Position numbers and translations under genes: made by a program. The notes beneath the pieces are model-generated. The model was not told the origin of the DNA. It saw only the letters and a list, made by a program, of their open reading frames with translations, and did no database searches. This document shows positions 36,466 to 45,314 of a stretch of 64,000 bases of DNA, piece after piece; position 1 is the stretch's first letter; every line of letters starts with the position of its first letter. The stretch is taken from positions 2,130,001 through 2,194,000 of the forward strand of contig NZ_BAABBQ010000001.1 in NCBI RefSeq assembly GCF_039538045.1, in the 5' to 3' direction. Source of the DNA: Sphingomonas swuensis. Its GTDB lineage: Bacteria > Pseudomonadota > Alphaproteobacteria > Sphingomonadales > Sphingomonadaceae.

Positions 36466-37819
36466 GCTTTGCCCTGATCGCCTCGGAAGGAAGCTCCAGA
36501 CTTGCCTCCAGGCCGCTGCCGGGCCGATTGGTGAGCCGCAGCACGGCCTCGAAACGGGCGGCGACCAGCTCGACGATGGAGAGGCCAAGACCACTCCCCG
36601 GGCCTTTTGCGTGGCGGCCTCGAACGAAGCGATCACGGATTTGCGGTAGTTCGTCAGGCCGTATGCCGGGGCCTGTGTCCAGGACCTGGATCGCGGCAGA
36701 AGCGCCCCGATCTGTGACATTGACGAAGACACGCGACTGTTCTGGTGCGTGCTCCACAGCGTTGCGAATGAGATTCCGCAAGGCGAGAGTCAGTGATGCA
36801 TCATCCGCCCGCACTTCGGTGCTTGCCGCCTTCGGATCGAGTTCGAGACGCACCGCTCGCCGGTCGAGATCGATCCGCATCTCTTCCTCGACCATCCGAA
36901 CAACCGCGCCGAGAGAGCTCCACCTGTTACCCGTCGCCGACGCGCCGGCTTCCTCGCGGGCAAGGTCGAGCAACTGTTCAACCAGGCGTGATGTGCGGTC
37001 CACCGAAAGCTGAATGCTTCGCAACGACTTGTTTCGGAGGGTAGCGTCGTTGGCAGCGAGAGCGACTTGTGCATGGGCCTTCAGGCCAGCCAAGGGCGTT
37101 TGCAGTTCGTGAGCCGCGCTGGCGATAAAGTGGCGTTCGGTGGCGCGAAGCTCCTCCAGCCGTTCGAAGAGACCGTTGATCGCGTCGACCAACGGAAGCA
37201 ATTCACAACTTGGCTTCTCAACGGTCAGCGCGTTCGTGTCTCCGGGATCCCGCCGCGCCAGCTCCCCTGCGACCCTACGTAATGGCGACAGCCCCTTGCC
37301 TACGGCCGACCAGAGGAGGACAGCAAGGGCGAGAATGCCAGCCAGCGCAGGGAAAAGCAGGCCGGCCATGACATCGGCCGTCAGATTGCGGCGGACTTTG
37401 AGGTTGTCGCCGACCAGGATCCGCAGCCCGGCTTCGGGCTCGACCAGCGTGTAGACGCGCCATTCCTCGCCGTTGATGATCCGCTCGGAAAAGCCGTTGT
37501 CGCCCGCCGACAGAGGGACGGTCGGAGCGCTCCCCGAGCGACCCACCAGTCGTCCATCGAGAGTCCATATCTGGCAGGACAGCTGTCGTCCGACATGCGT
37601 TTCGACCGGCAACGTGCGTTCGTCGGGGGCCGCCTGCAGTGCTCTGGCACTGTTGCGCGCCAGGGAAGCAACCATGCCTGCGGCCTCGACAAGGCGATTA
37701 TCGAGGACCCGTTGAACGTCGCTCCGCGTGCTGACGTAAATCCATGCGGCGGCCGCAGACCATACAAGCACCGTGGCGGAAAGGAGAAGCGCGAAGAGGC
37801 GCCAGCGGATTGAGGTCAT
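36461..37819 (-). CDS. Sensor histidine kinase (QseC/PmrB type)
   Basis: 452 aa: transmembrane helix (LFALLLSATVLVWSAAAAWIY), periplasmic sensor region about residues 30-160, second helix (LLFPALAGILALAVLLW), HAMP-like linker, HisKA with phospho-acceptor His in FIASAAHELQTPLAGL, N-box RNLIRNAVEHA, G1 DTGPGIRPDE and G2 GSGLGLSIV. It is coupled by four bases to the regulator upstream. Confidence 0.93.
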   Translation of the reverse strand: MTSIRWRLFALLLSATVLVWSAAAAWIYVSTRSDVQRVLDNRLVEAAGMVASLARNSARALQAAPDERTLPVETHVGRQLSCQIWTLDGRLVGRSGSAPTVPLSAGDNGFSERIINGEEWRVYTLVEPEAGLRILVGDNLKVRRNLTADVMAGLLFPALAGILALAVLLWSAVGKGLSPLRRVAGELARRDPGDTNALTVEKPSCELLPLVDAINGLFERLEELRATERHFIASAAHELQTPLAGLKAHAQVALAANDATLRNKSLRSIQLSVDRTSRLVEQLLDLAREEAGASATGNRWSSLGAVVRMVEEEMRIDLDRRAVRLELDPKAASTEVRADDASLTLALRNLIRNAVEHAPEQSRVFVNVTDRGASAAIQVLDTGPGIRPDELPQIRDRFVRGRHAKGPGSGLGLSIVELVAARFEAVLRLTNRPGSGLEASLELPSEAIRAKP

Positions 37820-38475
37820 GCGCGGCCCATCCTGTAGCCTTCACCCCGGACGGTTTCGATGCAGCCGCGTCCGAGTTTGGCCCGGAGGTTGTGGATGTGC
37901 ACCTCGACCGCATTGCTCTCGACTTCTTCCTGCCAGCCGTAGAGCCGTTCCTCGAGTTGCGCCCTGGATGACAGTTTCTGAGGATGCTCCATCAGGGTCT
38001 CGAGGACCGTGAACTCGCGGCGGGAAAGGGTGAGGCTCTCCCCGGCCTTGGTCACCACGCGATTGGCAGGATCGAGGCTCAGGTCGGCCCATTCAAGCAC
38101 GGGAGTTGCACGTCCTTGGCCGCGACGGACGATGGCGCGAAGCCGTGCCGCAAGTTCGTCCAGGTCGAACGGCTTGCCGAGGTAATCGTCGGCCCCGCTA
38201 TCCAGGCCAGTGATCCTATCGAAGGTTGCGTTCCTGGCAGTGAGGAGCAGCACCGGCGTCGAACTTCCGGCCTTTCGCCACTCCTGCAAAAGTTCCAGCC
38301 CGAAGCCGTCTGGAAGGGCGAGATCGAGAACGATGGCGTCGTAGCTCCAGTCGGTCGCAGCCGCCTTCGCATCATGCAAATTGTCGACGGCATCGACGGT
38401 GAATCCGGCGAGCGCGAGCCCGGCTTCAACCGCCTCACGCAACACCTCATCATCTTCGACAACCAACACTCTCAT
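37816..38475 (-). CDS. OmpR-family response regulator
   Basis: 219 aa: receiver domain with VLVVEDDEVL, phospho-acceptor Asp in IVLDLALPDG, LLLTARN and the Lys in YLGKPFDLDEL, then the winged-helix output domain (LTLSRREFTVLETL, VEVHIHNLRAKLG). Closest in look to QseB/PmrA. The gene has a CTTAAG-N5-CTTAAG box upstream, suggesting autoregulation. Confidence 0.94.
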   Translation of the reverse strand: MRVLVVEDDEVLREAVEAGLALAGFTVDAVDNLHDAKAAATDWSYDAIVLDLALPDGFGLELLQEWRKAGSSTPVLLLTARNATFDRITGLDSGADDYLGKPFDLDELAARLRAIVRRGQGRATPVLEWADLSLDPANRVVTKAGESLTLSRREFTVLETLMEHPQKLSSRAQLEERLYGWQEEVESNAVEVHIHNLRAKLGRGCIETVRGEGYRMGRA

Positions 38476-38517
38476 CGCGTCTCGCTCACTTGCCAGGGCT
38501 GTCGCTGCGCCCCCCGA

Positions 38518-38534
38518 CTTAAGGCTGACTTAAG
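38518..38534. promoter_or_regulatory. Tandem CTTAAG box in a divergent promoter
   Basis: CTTAAG (38518-38523), five bases GCTGA, CTTAAG (38529-38534). This is the arrangement of PmrA/QseB operators. It lies between the response regulator (leftward) and the DsbA-ScsB genes (rightward), so it may control both. Confidence 0.7.
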
Positions 38535-38597
38535 CCTAAGCGTCTGGTTCCGCGAGGCTTGATGGCCTGCGCGCCATCTCCTTGTTGGAGAGAGACA

Positions 38598-39299
38598 TTG
38601 AAAAGCTTCCTTGCAGCCTTGGCCCTTGTTGGGGCTGGATCGGCGTCCGCCATCGCTTTCTCGAGCGGCGAGCCCGCCAAGGTTCCGCAGAGCCAGGCCG
38701 AGGTGGGCACCGAGGTTGAGCCTAGCGCCGAGGAAACCCGCAAATTCTTCCTCGAGGATGCCCTCGCGCCCACTGTGAAGCCGGCCGGCTACGACGTCAC
38801 GATCGTCGAATATACCGACTATCAATGCCCGGTATGCCGAACCTCGCACGATGCCCTGATGAAGCTGGTGGCAGCCGACAAGAAGGTTCGGATCATCTAT
38901 CGCGACTGGCCGATCTTCGGCCCGCAATCGCGACGAGCGGCACGCCTGGCAATCGCCAGCCAGTGGCAGAACAAACATGCTTCATTCCACGATGCCCTGA
39001 TGAAGTCGCCGCGTCCGCTTTCGGAGCAGTCGATCAAAGCTGCGGCCATCAAGGCGGGCGTGGACTGGGCAAAGCTTGAGAGCGATCTCAAAACGCGAGG
39101 GAGTGAAGTCGACAACCTGCTGGAGCGCAACGATGCGCAGGCGATACAGCTCGATCTCGCGGGGACGCCGGGCTTCATCGTCGAGGACACCCTCTACGCG
39201 GGCGGGCTGGACCTGAAAGACCTCAAGAAAGCGGTGGCGATCGCTCGCAAGTCGGCCAAGCCCAAGAACTTCATTCCTCCGCAGCCCGAAGGGATCTGA
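38598..39299 (+). CDS. DsbA-family thiol oxidoreductase (ScsC-like)
   Basis: 233 aa with a signal peptide (FLAALALVGAGSASA), active site CPVC in YTDYQCPVCRTSHD, IIYRDWPIFGPQSRRAARLA and LAGTPGFIVED. The start is a TTG at 38598 with GGAG seven bases before it. It lies seven bases before the ScsB/DsbD-like gene, a natural redox partner, and is paralogous to 33923. Confidence 0.88.
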   Translation: MKSFLAALALVGAGSASAIAFSSGEPAKVPQSQAEVGTEVEPSAEETRKFFLEDALAPTVKPAGYDVTIVEYTDYQCPVCRTSHDALMKLVAADKKVRIIYRDWPIFGPQSRRAARLAIASQWQNKHASFHDALMKSPRPLSEQSIKAAAIKAGVDWAKLESDLKTRGSEVDNLLERNDAQAIQLDLAGTPGFIVEDTLYAGGLDLKDLKKAVAIARKSAKPKNFIPPQPEGI

Positions 39300-39306
39300 G
39301 GCCGCC

Positions 39307-41457
39307 ATGCAGCTGGTTCTTGCTCTGCTGGCTCTGCTCTCCTGGTCCACTGCTGCCGAGGCGCGTGAGCAGCGCATTGCTGTTTCGCTCGTGGCCAGCA
39401 CAGCGAAGCCGGAGCCCGGCAGCACGATTACGCTGGGCCTCCGCTTTCAGCCGAAGGCCGGGTGGCACGGCTATTGGAGCAATCCCGGCGACAGCGGGTT
39501 GCCGCCGCAGGTGGAGTGGACCGCCCCAGGCGGCCTGACCTTCGGCCCCTTACGACATCCTGCGCCGACAATCCTGCGGGTGGCCGGGATCACCAGCAAC
39601 GTGCACGCGGGCGAGCACATCCTGCTCTCGACTGTTGGGGTGCCGGCGAGTGTGGCGCCGGGCACTAGACTCCGGGTCAAGGCAAACGTGAGTTGGCTGG
39701 CCTGCTCGGACAGCCTGTGCGTCCCAGAGCGCGCCACCGTCGAGGTCGAGCTCACGGCGGGCGACGGAGAAGCGAGCAGCGATGCTCCGGCGATCCGAAA
39801 GGCGCAGGCTGCCTTGCCGCGCGTGGTCGCTGCGGCGGGCAGTTACACGGTAGAGGGGCGCAAGCTGCTTCTCCTGTTGCCCAAGGGCGTGCGCCTGGGA
39901 TCGAGCCGACCTCGCTTTTTCCCGGACGAAAACGGCTACCTCGATGCATCAACGACGGGCCCGGTCGCCGGCAAGTTGACGGGCACACTTTCCGGTAAGC
40001 CCCCGGCGACGATCAGCGGGATTGTCGATGACGGAGCCGCGGCATTTCGGATGCGGTTCGTGCGGGCTGCGGCGGCGACGGAGACGGGCAGCGAGAGATC
40101 GCCTCTCGACGCAACGCCCAAGGGCGAAGAAGTTGCTGCCGATCCTGCTGCTCCGGAAAGTGCCGAGACGCCGGCGGAGGCACGCCAGCTGGCCTCCGTA
40201 CCTGCGTCGCCTACTGGTCCCATCATCGGCGCCTCCGACCAGCCCGTCTCCTTAACTCCCACAATTTCGCTGCTCCTGGCGGTCGCAGGCGCGATCCTTG
40301 GCGGTTTGCTGCTCAATCTCATGCCGTGTGTATTCCCCATCCTCAGCCTGAAGGCGCTCAGCCTTGCGCGGTCGGGAGGCTCGGAGCGCGGCGCCCGGCG
40401 TGATGCGCTCGGTTACACGGCGGGAGCGCTGCTCGGTACGGGTGCACTCGGCGTGATCATCCTCCTCCTGCGGCAGGCCGGGGTGGAGGTGGGCTGGTCC
40501 TTCCAGCTCCAGAACCCGGGGGTGATCTTCGGCCTTCTGCTTCTCAGCTTCGCGATTGCGCTCAATTTCGCCGGCCTGTTCGAGTTGCCCTCGCTGAGCG
40601 TGGGCAAGACCGGCGGTAAGGGTGTGACTGGATCCGTCGCCACCGGAGCGATGGCGGCCTTAATCGCCACGCCGTGCAGCGGCCCGTTCATGGCGACGGC
40701 TCTCGGAGCCGCAATGCTGCTGTCATCGATGGGCGCGATGACGATTTTCCTTGGACTAGGGCTTGGCCTCGCCTTGCCGTTCCTGATCCTCGCCTATGTT
40801 CCCGCGAGCCGTCGCTGGCTGCCCAAGCCTGGACCGTGGATGTTGACCTTCCGCCGCATCCTGGCGCTTCCGATGCTCCTGACGACTGTCGGGTTGCTGT
40901 GGCTGTTGGGCCGACAAGGCGGAACGGCCGCGATGACGGCAGGAGCGCTTGCCGCACTGTCGATCGCGGTTGGTTTGTGGTGGGTCGGCCTGCGCCAACA
41001 AGCTGGCCGATCGCGGAGCTGGCTTCCCCTTTCGGCGTCCGCTTTGGCGATCGGCCTGCTCATTGTGACAGCTCCACCGCGAACGGTCGCCGCCGCGCCT
41101 GCGCCTGCGATCGGCGGGATCGAGCCCTTTACCGAGAAGCGCCTTGCGGAGCTTCGTAGCGCGGGCACTCCCGTTTTCGTCGACTTCACCGCCGACTGGT
41201 GCCTGACCTGCAAGGTCAACGAGAAGGTCGCCATTGAGCGGCCGGAGACGAGAGCCGCGTTCGGTAAGGCTGGCGTAGTGACGCTGCGAGGGGATTGGAC
41301 CAACGGGGATCCCACGATCACCCGCTTCCTGGCCCGCCAGGGCCGCAACAGCATCCCCTTCTACCTCTTCGTGGCACCAGGGAAATCGCCCGAGATCATG
41401 CCGCAATTGCTGACATCTCGGATGCTCATTGAGCGGGCCGTGAACGCCAAGACTTGA
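39307..41457 (+). CDS. scsB: DsbD/ScsB-like protein-disulfide reductase
   Basis: 716 aa: signal peptide, N-terminal disulfide-interchange domain with Cys pair (SWLACSDSLCVPE), eight-helix electron-transfer core with cysteines in NLMPCVFPILSLKAL and IATPCSGPFMA, and a C-terminal thioredoxin domain with DWCLTCKVNE. It passes electrons from cytoplasmic thioredoxin to periplasmic thiols. The neighbouring DsbA/ScsC-like gene indicates a suppressor-of-copper-sensitivity role. Confidence 0.9.
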   Translation: MQLVLALLALLSWSTAAEAREQRIAVSLVASTAKPEPGSTITLGLRFQPKAGWHGYWSNPGDSGLPPQVEWTAPGGLTFGPLRHPAPTILRVAGITSNVHAGEHILLSTVGVPASVAPGTRLRVKANVSWLACSDSLCVPERATVEVELTAGDGEASSDAPAIRKAQAALPRVVAAAGSYTVEGRKLLLLLPKGVRLGSSRPRFFPDENGYLDASTTGPVAGKLTGTLSGKPPATISGIVDDGAAAFRMRFVRAAAATETGSERSPLDATPKGEEVAADPAAPESAETPAEARQLASVPASPTGPIIGASDQPVSLTPTISLLLAVAGAILGGLLLNLMPCVFPILSLKALSLARSGGSERGARRDALGYTAGALLGTGALGVIILLLRQAGVEVGWSFQLQNPGVIFGLLLLSFAIALNFAGLFELPSLSVGKTGGKGVTGSVATGAMAALIATPCSGPFMATALGAAMLLSSMGAMTIFLGLGLGLALPFLILAYVPASRRWLPKPGPWMLTFRRILALPMLLTTVGLLWLLGRQGGTAAMTAGALAALSIAVGLWWVGLRQQAGRSRSWLPLSASALAIGLLIVTAPPRTVAAAPAPAIGGIEPFTEKRLAELRSAGTPVFVDFTADWCLTCKVNEKVAIERPETRAAFGKAGVVTLRGDWTNGDPTITRFLARQGRNSIPFYLFVAPGKSPEIMPQLLTSRMLIERAVNAKT

Positions 41458-41481
41458 CACAACATTAGAACATCCTAAATA
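41454..41481 (+). promoter_or_regulatory. Promoter/operator of the sulfide operon
   Basis: TTGACA (41454-41459) overlaps the scsB stop; -10-like TAAATA (41476-41481) follows at 16 bp. Inside lies the inverted pair TTAG-N6-CTAA (41465-41478), a shape that suits an ArsR/BigR-type operator. Confidence 0.6.
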
Positions 41482-41504
41482 AGCGACGTCTTATGGAGAG
41501 CCGA

Positions 41505-41840
41505 ATGGATACGGAGCTTCTGGCTCAATTTGGCGCCCAGGCCGAAAAAGCTGTGGGTCTGCTTAAATCGATGGCCAACGAATGCCGGCTGCTGGTGCTC
41601 TGTCACCTCGCGGCGGAGGGCGAGCTGTCGGTCGGGCAATTGCAGGACCGCGTCGGCCTCGGCCAGTCGGCCCTGTCGCAGCACCTCGCCAAGCTGCGCG
41701 AGGAAGGCCTCGTCGCCACCCGCAAGGAGTCGCAGACGGTTTTCTACAGCGTCTGCGATCCCAAGGCGCAGCAGGTGCTCGCGCTTCTCCACGACCTTTT
41801 CTGCCCCGAGCTCGGGGCCTCCAATTCCAGCAGGAGCTAG
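41505..41840 (+). CDS. ArsR-family sulfide/persulfide-responsive regulator (BigR/SqrR-like)
   Basis: 111 aa with winged helix LSVGQLQDRVGLGQSALSQHLAKL. Cysteines lie in the first helix region (NECRLLVLC) and near the C-terminus (HDLFCPEL), 67 residues apart for the second and last, close to the spacing of the redox pair of BigR/SqrR persulfide sensors. The whole downstream operon is sulfide detoxification. GGAGAG before ATG 41505 favours it over ATG 41493. Confidence 0.85.
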   Translation: MDTELLAQFGAQAEKAVGLLKSMANECRLLVLCHLAAEGELSVGQLQDRVGLGQSALSQHLAKLREEGLVATRKESQTVFYSVCDPKAQQVLALLHDLFCPELGASNSSRS

Positions 41841-41844
41841 GCTG

Positions 41845-42786
41845 ATGACCACCGCTTCAACCAACGATCGCCACATCGAGCACGCCGTCGCGCAGGTCGC
41901 CGACGTGCTCCACGGCGAGCTTCGCGCCCCGCAGGTGAAGGCCTTTTTCGACGAGCCGACCTTCACCGTGAGCTACGTCGTCAGCGATGCCGCCACCAAG
42001 CGCGCGGCCATCATCGACAGCGTCTGGAACTTTGATCATGCGTCGGGTCGGACCAGCTTCGATAGCGCCGACAAGATCGTCGCCTATGTCGAGAAAGAAG
42101 GCCTGACGGTCGACTGGATCCTCGAGACCCACGCCCATGCCGATCACTTGTCGGCAGCGCCGTACCTTCAGCAGAAGCTGGGTGGGAAGATGGCGATCGG
42201 GCGCGAGATCGTGACCGTGCAGGGCGTGTTCGGAAAGATCTTCAACGAAGGCACCGAGTTTGCCCGTGATGGCTCGCAGTTCGACCGGCTGCTCGACGAT
42301 GGCGACGTGCTCGACATCGGCGGCATCCCGCTGATCGCGCTGCATGTGCCCGGGCACACCCCGGCGGACATGGCTTATGTCGTGGGCGACGCGCTGTTCA
42401 CCGGCGATACCATGTTCATGCCGGACTATGGCTCGGCCCGCGCCGACTTTCCGGGCGGCGATGCGCGCCAACTGTATCGCTCGGTTCGCCGGCTGATGAA
42501 ACTGCCGGACGAGACCCGCGTGTTCCTGTGCCACGACTATAAGGCGCCGAACCGTGACGAGTTTGTGTGGGAGACCACCATGCTCGCCGAGCGCACCGCC
42601 AACGTCCACATCCACGAGGGCGTGAGCGAGGAGGATTTCGTCGCCATGCGCACCCAGCGCGACGCGACCCTGTCGATGCCCAAGCTGATCCTGCCCTCGC
42701 TGCAGGTGAACATGCGCGGCGGGCACATGCCCGAGCCGGAAGACAATGGCGTCCGCTACCTCAAGCAGCCGATCGACCTGCTGTGA
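41845..42786 (+). CDS. MBL-fold persulfide dioxygenase-like hydrolase (Blh/ETHE1-like)
   Basis: 313 aa. Metallo-beta-lactamase motifs THAHADHLSA, HVPGHTPADM, FTGDTMFMPDYG and CHDYKAP. Family members oxidise glutathione persulfide to sulfite in sulfide detoxification. The separate DUF442 sulfurtransferase that is fused in Blh is encoded at 43670. AGGAG precedes ATG 41845. Confidence 0.9.
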   Translation: MTTASTNDRHIEHAVAQVADVLHGELRAPQVKAFFDEPTFTVSYVVSDAATKRAAIIDSVWNFDHASGRTSFDSADKIVAYVEKEGLTVDWILETHAHADHLSAAPYLQQKLGGKMAIGREIVTVQGVFGKIFNEGTEFARDGSQFDRLLDDGDVLDIGGIPLIALHVPGHTPADMAYVVGDALFTGDTMFMPDYGSARADFPGGDARQLYRSVRRLMKLPDETRVFLCHDYKAPNRDEFVWETTMLAERTANVHIHEGVSEEDFVAMRTQRDATLSMPKLILPSLQVNMRGGHMPEPEDNGVRYLKQPIDLL

Positions 42787-43220
42787 GCGCGCTGTTCGCC
42801 AACGCGCAGCCGCTGCACGGGCTGATCGGCGGCGTGATGATCGGCCTTGCCGCGGCGCTGATGCTGCTCGGGGCGGGCCGGATCGCCGGCGTGTCGGGCA
42901 TCATCGCGCGCGCCACGGGTCTTGCCGACAGCGGCATGTCGCGCAGTAGCGCGTGGATGTTTTTGATCGGGCTGCCGCTTGGGGCTTTGCTGGTCGCTTC
43001 GATCACCGGGCAGGGTGAGGCCGAGTTCGCCTCGAGGCCCGTCCTCGTCGCCGCTGGCCTGCTTGTCGGCATCGGCACCCGGATGGGAAGCGGTTGCACC
43101 AGCGGACACGGCGTGTGCGGCGTCAGCCGGCTGTCACAACGCTCCATGATCGCCACCGCCACCTTCATGGCTGCGGGCATCGCGACCGTTGCCGTCATCA
43201 ATCTCATCGGAGGCCTGTGA
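42783..43220 (+). CDS. YeeE/YedE family sulfur transporter, half 1
   Basis: 145 aa, four hydrophobic helices, with the signature GSGCTSGHGVCGVSRLS whose cysteines relay sulfur in thiosulfate/persulfide transporters. GTG start inside the preceding stop. Together with the next gene it makes a full transporter (PmpA/PmpB type). Confidence 0.88.
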   Translation: MSALFANAQPLHGLIGGVMIGLAAALMLLGAGRIAGVSGIIARATGLADSGMSRSSAWMFLIGLPLGALLVASITGQGEAEFASRPVLVAAGLLVGIGTRMGSGCTSGHGVCGVSRLSQRSMIATATFMAAGIATVAVINLIGGL

Positions 43221-43666
43221 TGAGTGTCGCACGACGCTTCTTTCCGCCGCTATTGTCCGGCGCGCTATTCGGCGGCGGTCTCAGCATCGGCGGGATGACC
43301 GACCCCGCGCGGGTACGAGGCTTCCTCGACCTGTTCGGCGCGTGGGACCCGACCCTCGCCTTCGTCATGGGCGGTGCGGTGATCGTCATGGCGATCGCCT
43401 GGCGGCTGCAGGCGAGGATGGCCCGGCCGCTGTTCGGCGAGCGCTTCGCCTTGCCGGATCGGACCGACCTCGATGGCAAGCTGATCGTCGGCTCCGCGCT
43501 GTTCGGCATCGGGTGGGGCATCGCGGGCCTGTGCCCCGGACCGGCCGTCGCCTCGCTCGCACTGGCGCCCACGGCCGTCCTTCCTTTCGTCGCAGCCATG
43601 CTCGTCGGCATGGCCGCTCATCGCCTCATCCCCGAGCGCCGTGCGCTCGCTGCTCAAGGAGCCTGA
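43220..43666 (+). CDS. YeeE/YedE family sulfur transporter, half 2 (DUF6691-like)
   Basis: 148 aa, four helices, with GGLSIGGMTDPARVRGFLD and the Cys motif IAGLCPGPAVASL. The ATG shares one base with the preceding stop. It pairs with half 1. Confidence 0.88.
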   Translation: MSVARRFFPPLLSGALFGGGLSIGGMTDPARVRGFLDLFGAWDPTLAFVMGGAVIVMAIAWRLQARMARPLFGERFALPDRTDLDGKLIVGSALFGIGWGIAGLCPGPAVASLALAPTAVLPFVAAMLVGMAAHRLIPERRALAAQGA

Positions 43667-43669
43667 ACC

Positions 43670-44080
43670 ATGAAGCTCGCCGTCCTCACCCCAAACGTGA
43701 CCGCCTTGGCCCAGCCGTCGGCCCACGACATCGCCGACCTGGCCCAGCGCGGCTATCGTTCGGTCATCTGCAATCGCCCTGACGGCGAAAGCGATGACCA
43801 GCCGTCATGGGCCGAGCTCGAAGCCGCCGCAGCGCAGCAGGGCCTCGAATCGCGCCACATCCCCGTCGTCATGGGTCAGATCACCGACGAGCAGGTCGCC
43901 GAGTTCCGTGAAGCCTTAGAAACGCTGCCGAAGCCGATCGCCGTCTTCTGCCGTACCGGTACCCGCGCCGCCCTGCTGTGGGCTCTGGCCAACCAGGCCA
44001 ATCTCACCGTCGATGAGCGGATCGCGATTGCCGCCAAGGAAGGCTACGATCTCGAGCCCTTCCGCCAACGCCTGTCTTAG
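43670..44080 (+). CDS. TIGR01244/DUF442 sulfurtransferase
   Basis: 136 aa, tyrosine-phosphatase-like fold with the catalytic loop VFCRTGTRAA and an N-terminal AQPSAHDIADLAQRGYRSV. In Blh-type proteins this domain is fused ahead of the MBL domain and moves sulfur to or from glutathione; here it is free-standing. Confidence 0.88.
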   Translation: MKLAVLTPNVTALAQPSAHDIADLAQRGYRSVICNRPDGESDDQPSWAELEAAAAQQGLESRHIPVVMGQITDEQVAEFREALETLPKPIAVFCRTGTRAALLWALANQANLTVDERIAIAAKEGYDLEPFRQRLS

Positions 44081-44090
44081 GGTACCGACG

Positions 44091-45314
44091 ATGCTCAAGC
44101 ATGACGTCGTCATCGTCGGCGGCGGTGCCGGCGGCCTCGCTGCGGCGGCGTCGCTGCTGCGCCGCCAGCCTAGCCTCGACATCGCGGTGGTCGAGCCGCG
44201 CGAAACCCACGACTATCAGCCGGGCTACACCCTGATCGGCGCTGGCGTCTTCACCATCGGTGATGTTCGCAGGCCAATGGCCAAGGTCATGCCAAAGGGA
44301 GTGACATGGCTGAAAACATCGGTGCAGGCCTTTGACCCGGGCAAGGACGAGATCATTCTCGCTGATGGTCAGATCCTGTCCTACCGTGTCCTTATCGTCG
44401 CCACTGGCAACCGGCTCGACTTCGAGGCCATTGATGGCCTGAAGGAGACGCTCGGTCGCAATGGCGTGACTTCGAACTATCGCCCCGACCTTGCGCCTTA
44501 CACGTGGGATCTGGTTCGCAATCTCCGGTCGGGTGCGGCCCTGTTCACCCAGCCGCCCATGCCGATCAAATGCGCTGGGGCGCCGCAGAAAGCGATGTAT
44601 CTGTCGGCCAACCATTGGGAGCGCGAAGGCGTCCTCGGCAACGTCCAGGTCACTTTCCACAGCGCTGCGCCTACGCTCTTCGGCGTCAAGGAGTACGTCC
44701 CGGCACTCGAGCAGACGATCGATCGCTACGGCATCGAGACCCATTTCGGGAACAACCTCATCGCCGTCGATGGTGAAGCGCGCCTTGCTACCTTCAAGTC
44801 CGGCGACACGGTGGAAACTCGCAGTTTCGATATGCTGCATGTGACCCCGCCGCAGAAGGCGGTGGAAGTGGTTGCGAACAGCTTCCTGTCGGACAAGGGC
44901 GGGTACGTCGACGTCGATCAGCAGACGCTCCAGCATCGCCTGTTCGCAAACGTCTTTGCCATCGGCGACATCGGCAACATGCCCAACGCCAAGACGGCTG
45001 CGGCGGTGCGCAAGCAGGCGCCGGTTGTCGCGGGCAATGTCCTTGCTGTTTTGGCCAAAAGGCCGCTCAAGGCCGCCTACGATGGTTATGGCAGCTGCCC
45101 GCTCACCGTCGAGAATGGCAAGATCCTGCTGGCCGAATTCGGTTACGGTGGCGCGCTCCTGCCGAGTTTTCCGAAGTTCGTGATCGACGGCACGAAGCCC
45201 TCGCGACTCGCCTGGCACCTCAAGAAGGACCTGCTTCCTGCCATCTACTGGGACGCCACGCTGAAGGGCCGGGAGTGGTTGGCCGCGCCCGCCGAGCTGA
45301 AGAAGGCCGCATGA
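44091..45314 (+). CDS. sqr: Sulfide:quinone oxidoreductase
   Basis: 407 aa flavoprotein: FAD motif VVIVGGGAGGLAAAASL, catalytic cysteines in MPIKCAGAPQKAMYL and GYGSCPLTV, second FAD motif FAIGDIGNMPNAKTAAA. It oxidises H2S at the membrane, passing electrons to quinone and forming persulfide for the dioxygenase. ATGA overlap with the next gene. Confidence 0.93.
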   Translation: MLKHDVVIVGGGAGGLAAAASLLRRQPSLDIAVVEPRETHDYQPGYTLIGAGVFTIGDVRRPMAKVMPKGVTWLKTSVQAFDPGKDEIILADGQILSYRVLIVATGNRLDFEAIDGLKETLGRNGVTSNYRPDLAPYTWDLVRNLRSGAALFTQPPMPIKCAGAPQKAMYLSANHWEREGVLGNVQVTFHSAAPTLFGVKEYVPALEQTIDRYGIETHFGNNLIAVDGEARLATFKSGDTVETRSFDMLHVTPPQKAVEVVANSFLSDKGGYVDVDQQTLQHRLFANVFAIGDIGNMPNAKTAAAVRKQAPVVAGNVLAVLAKRPLKAAYDGYGSCPLTVENGKILLAEFGYGGALLPSFPKFVIDGTKPSRLAWHLKKDLLPAIYWDATLKGREWLAAPAELKKAA

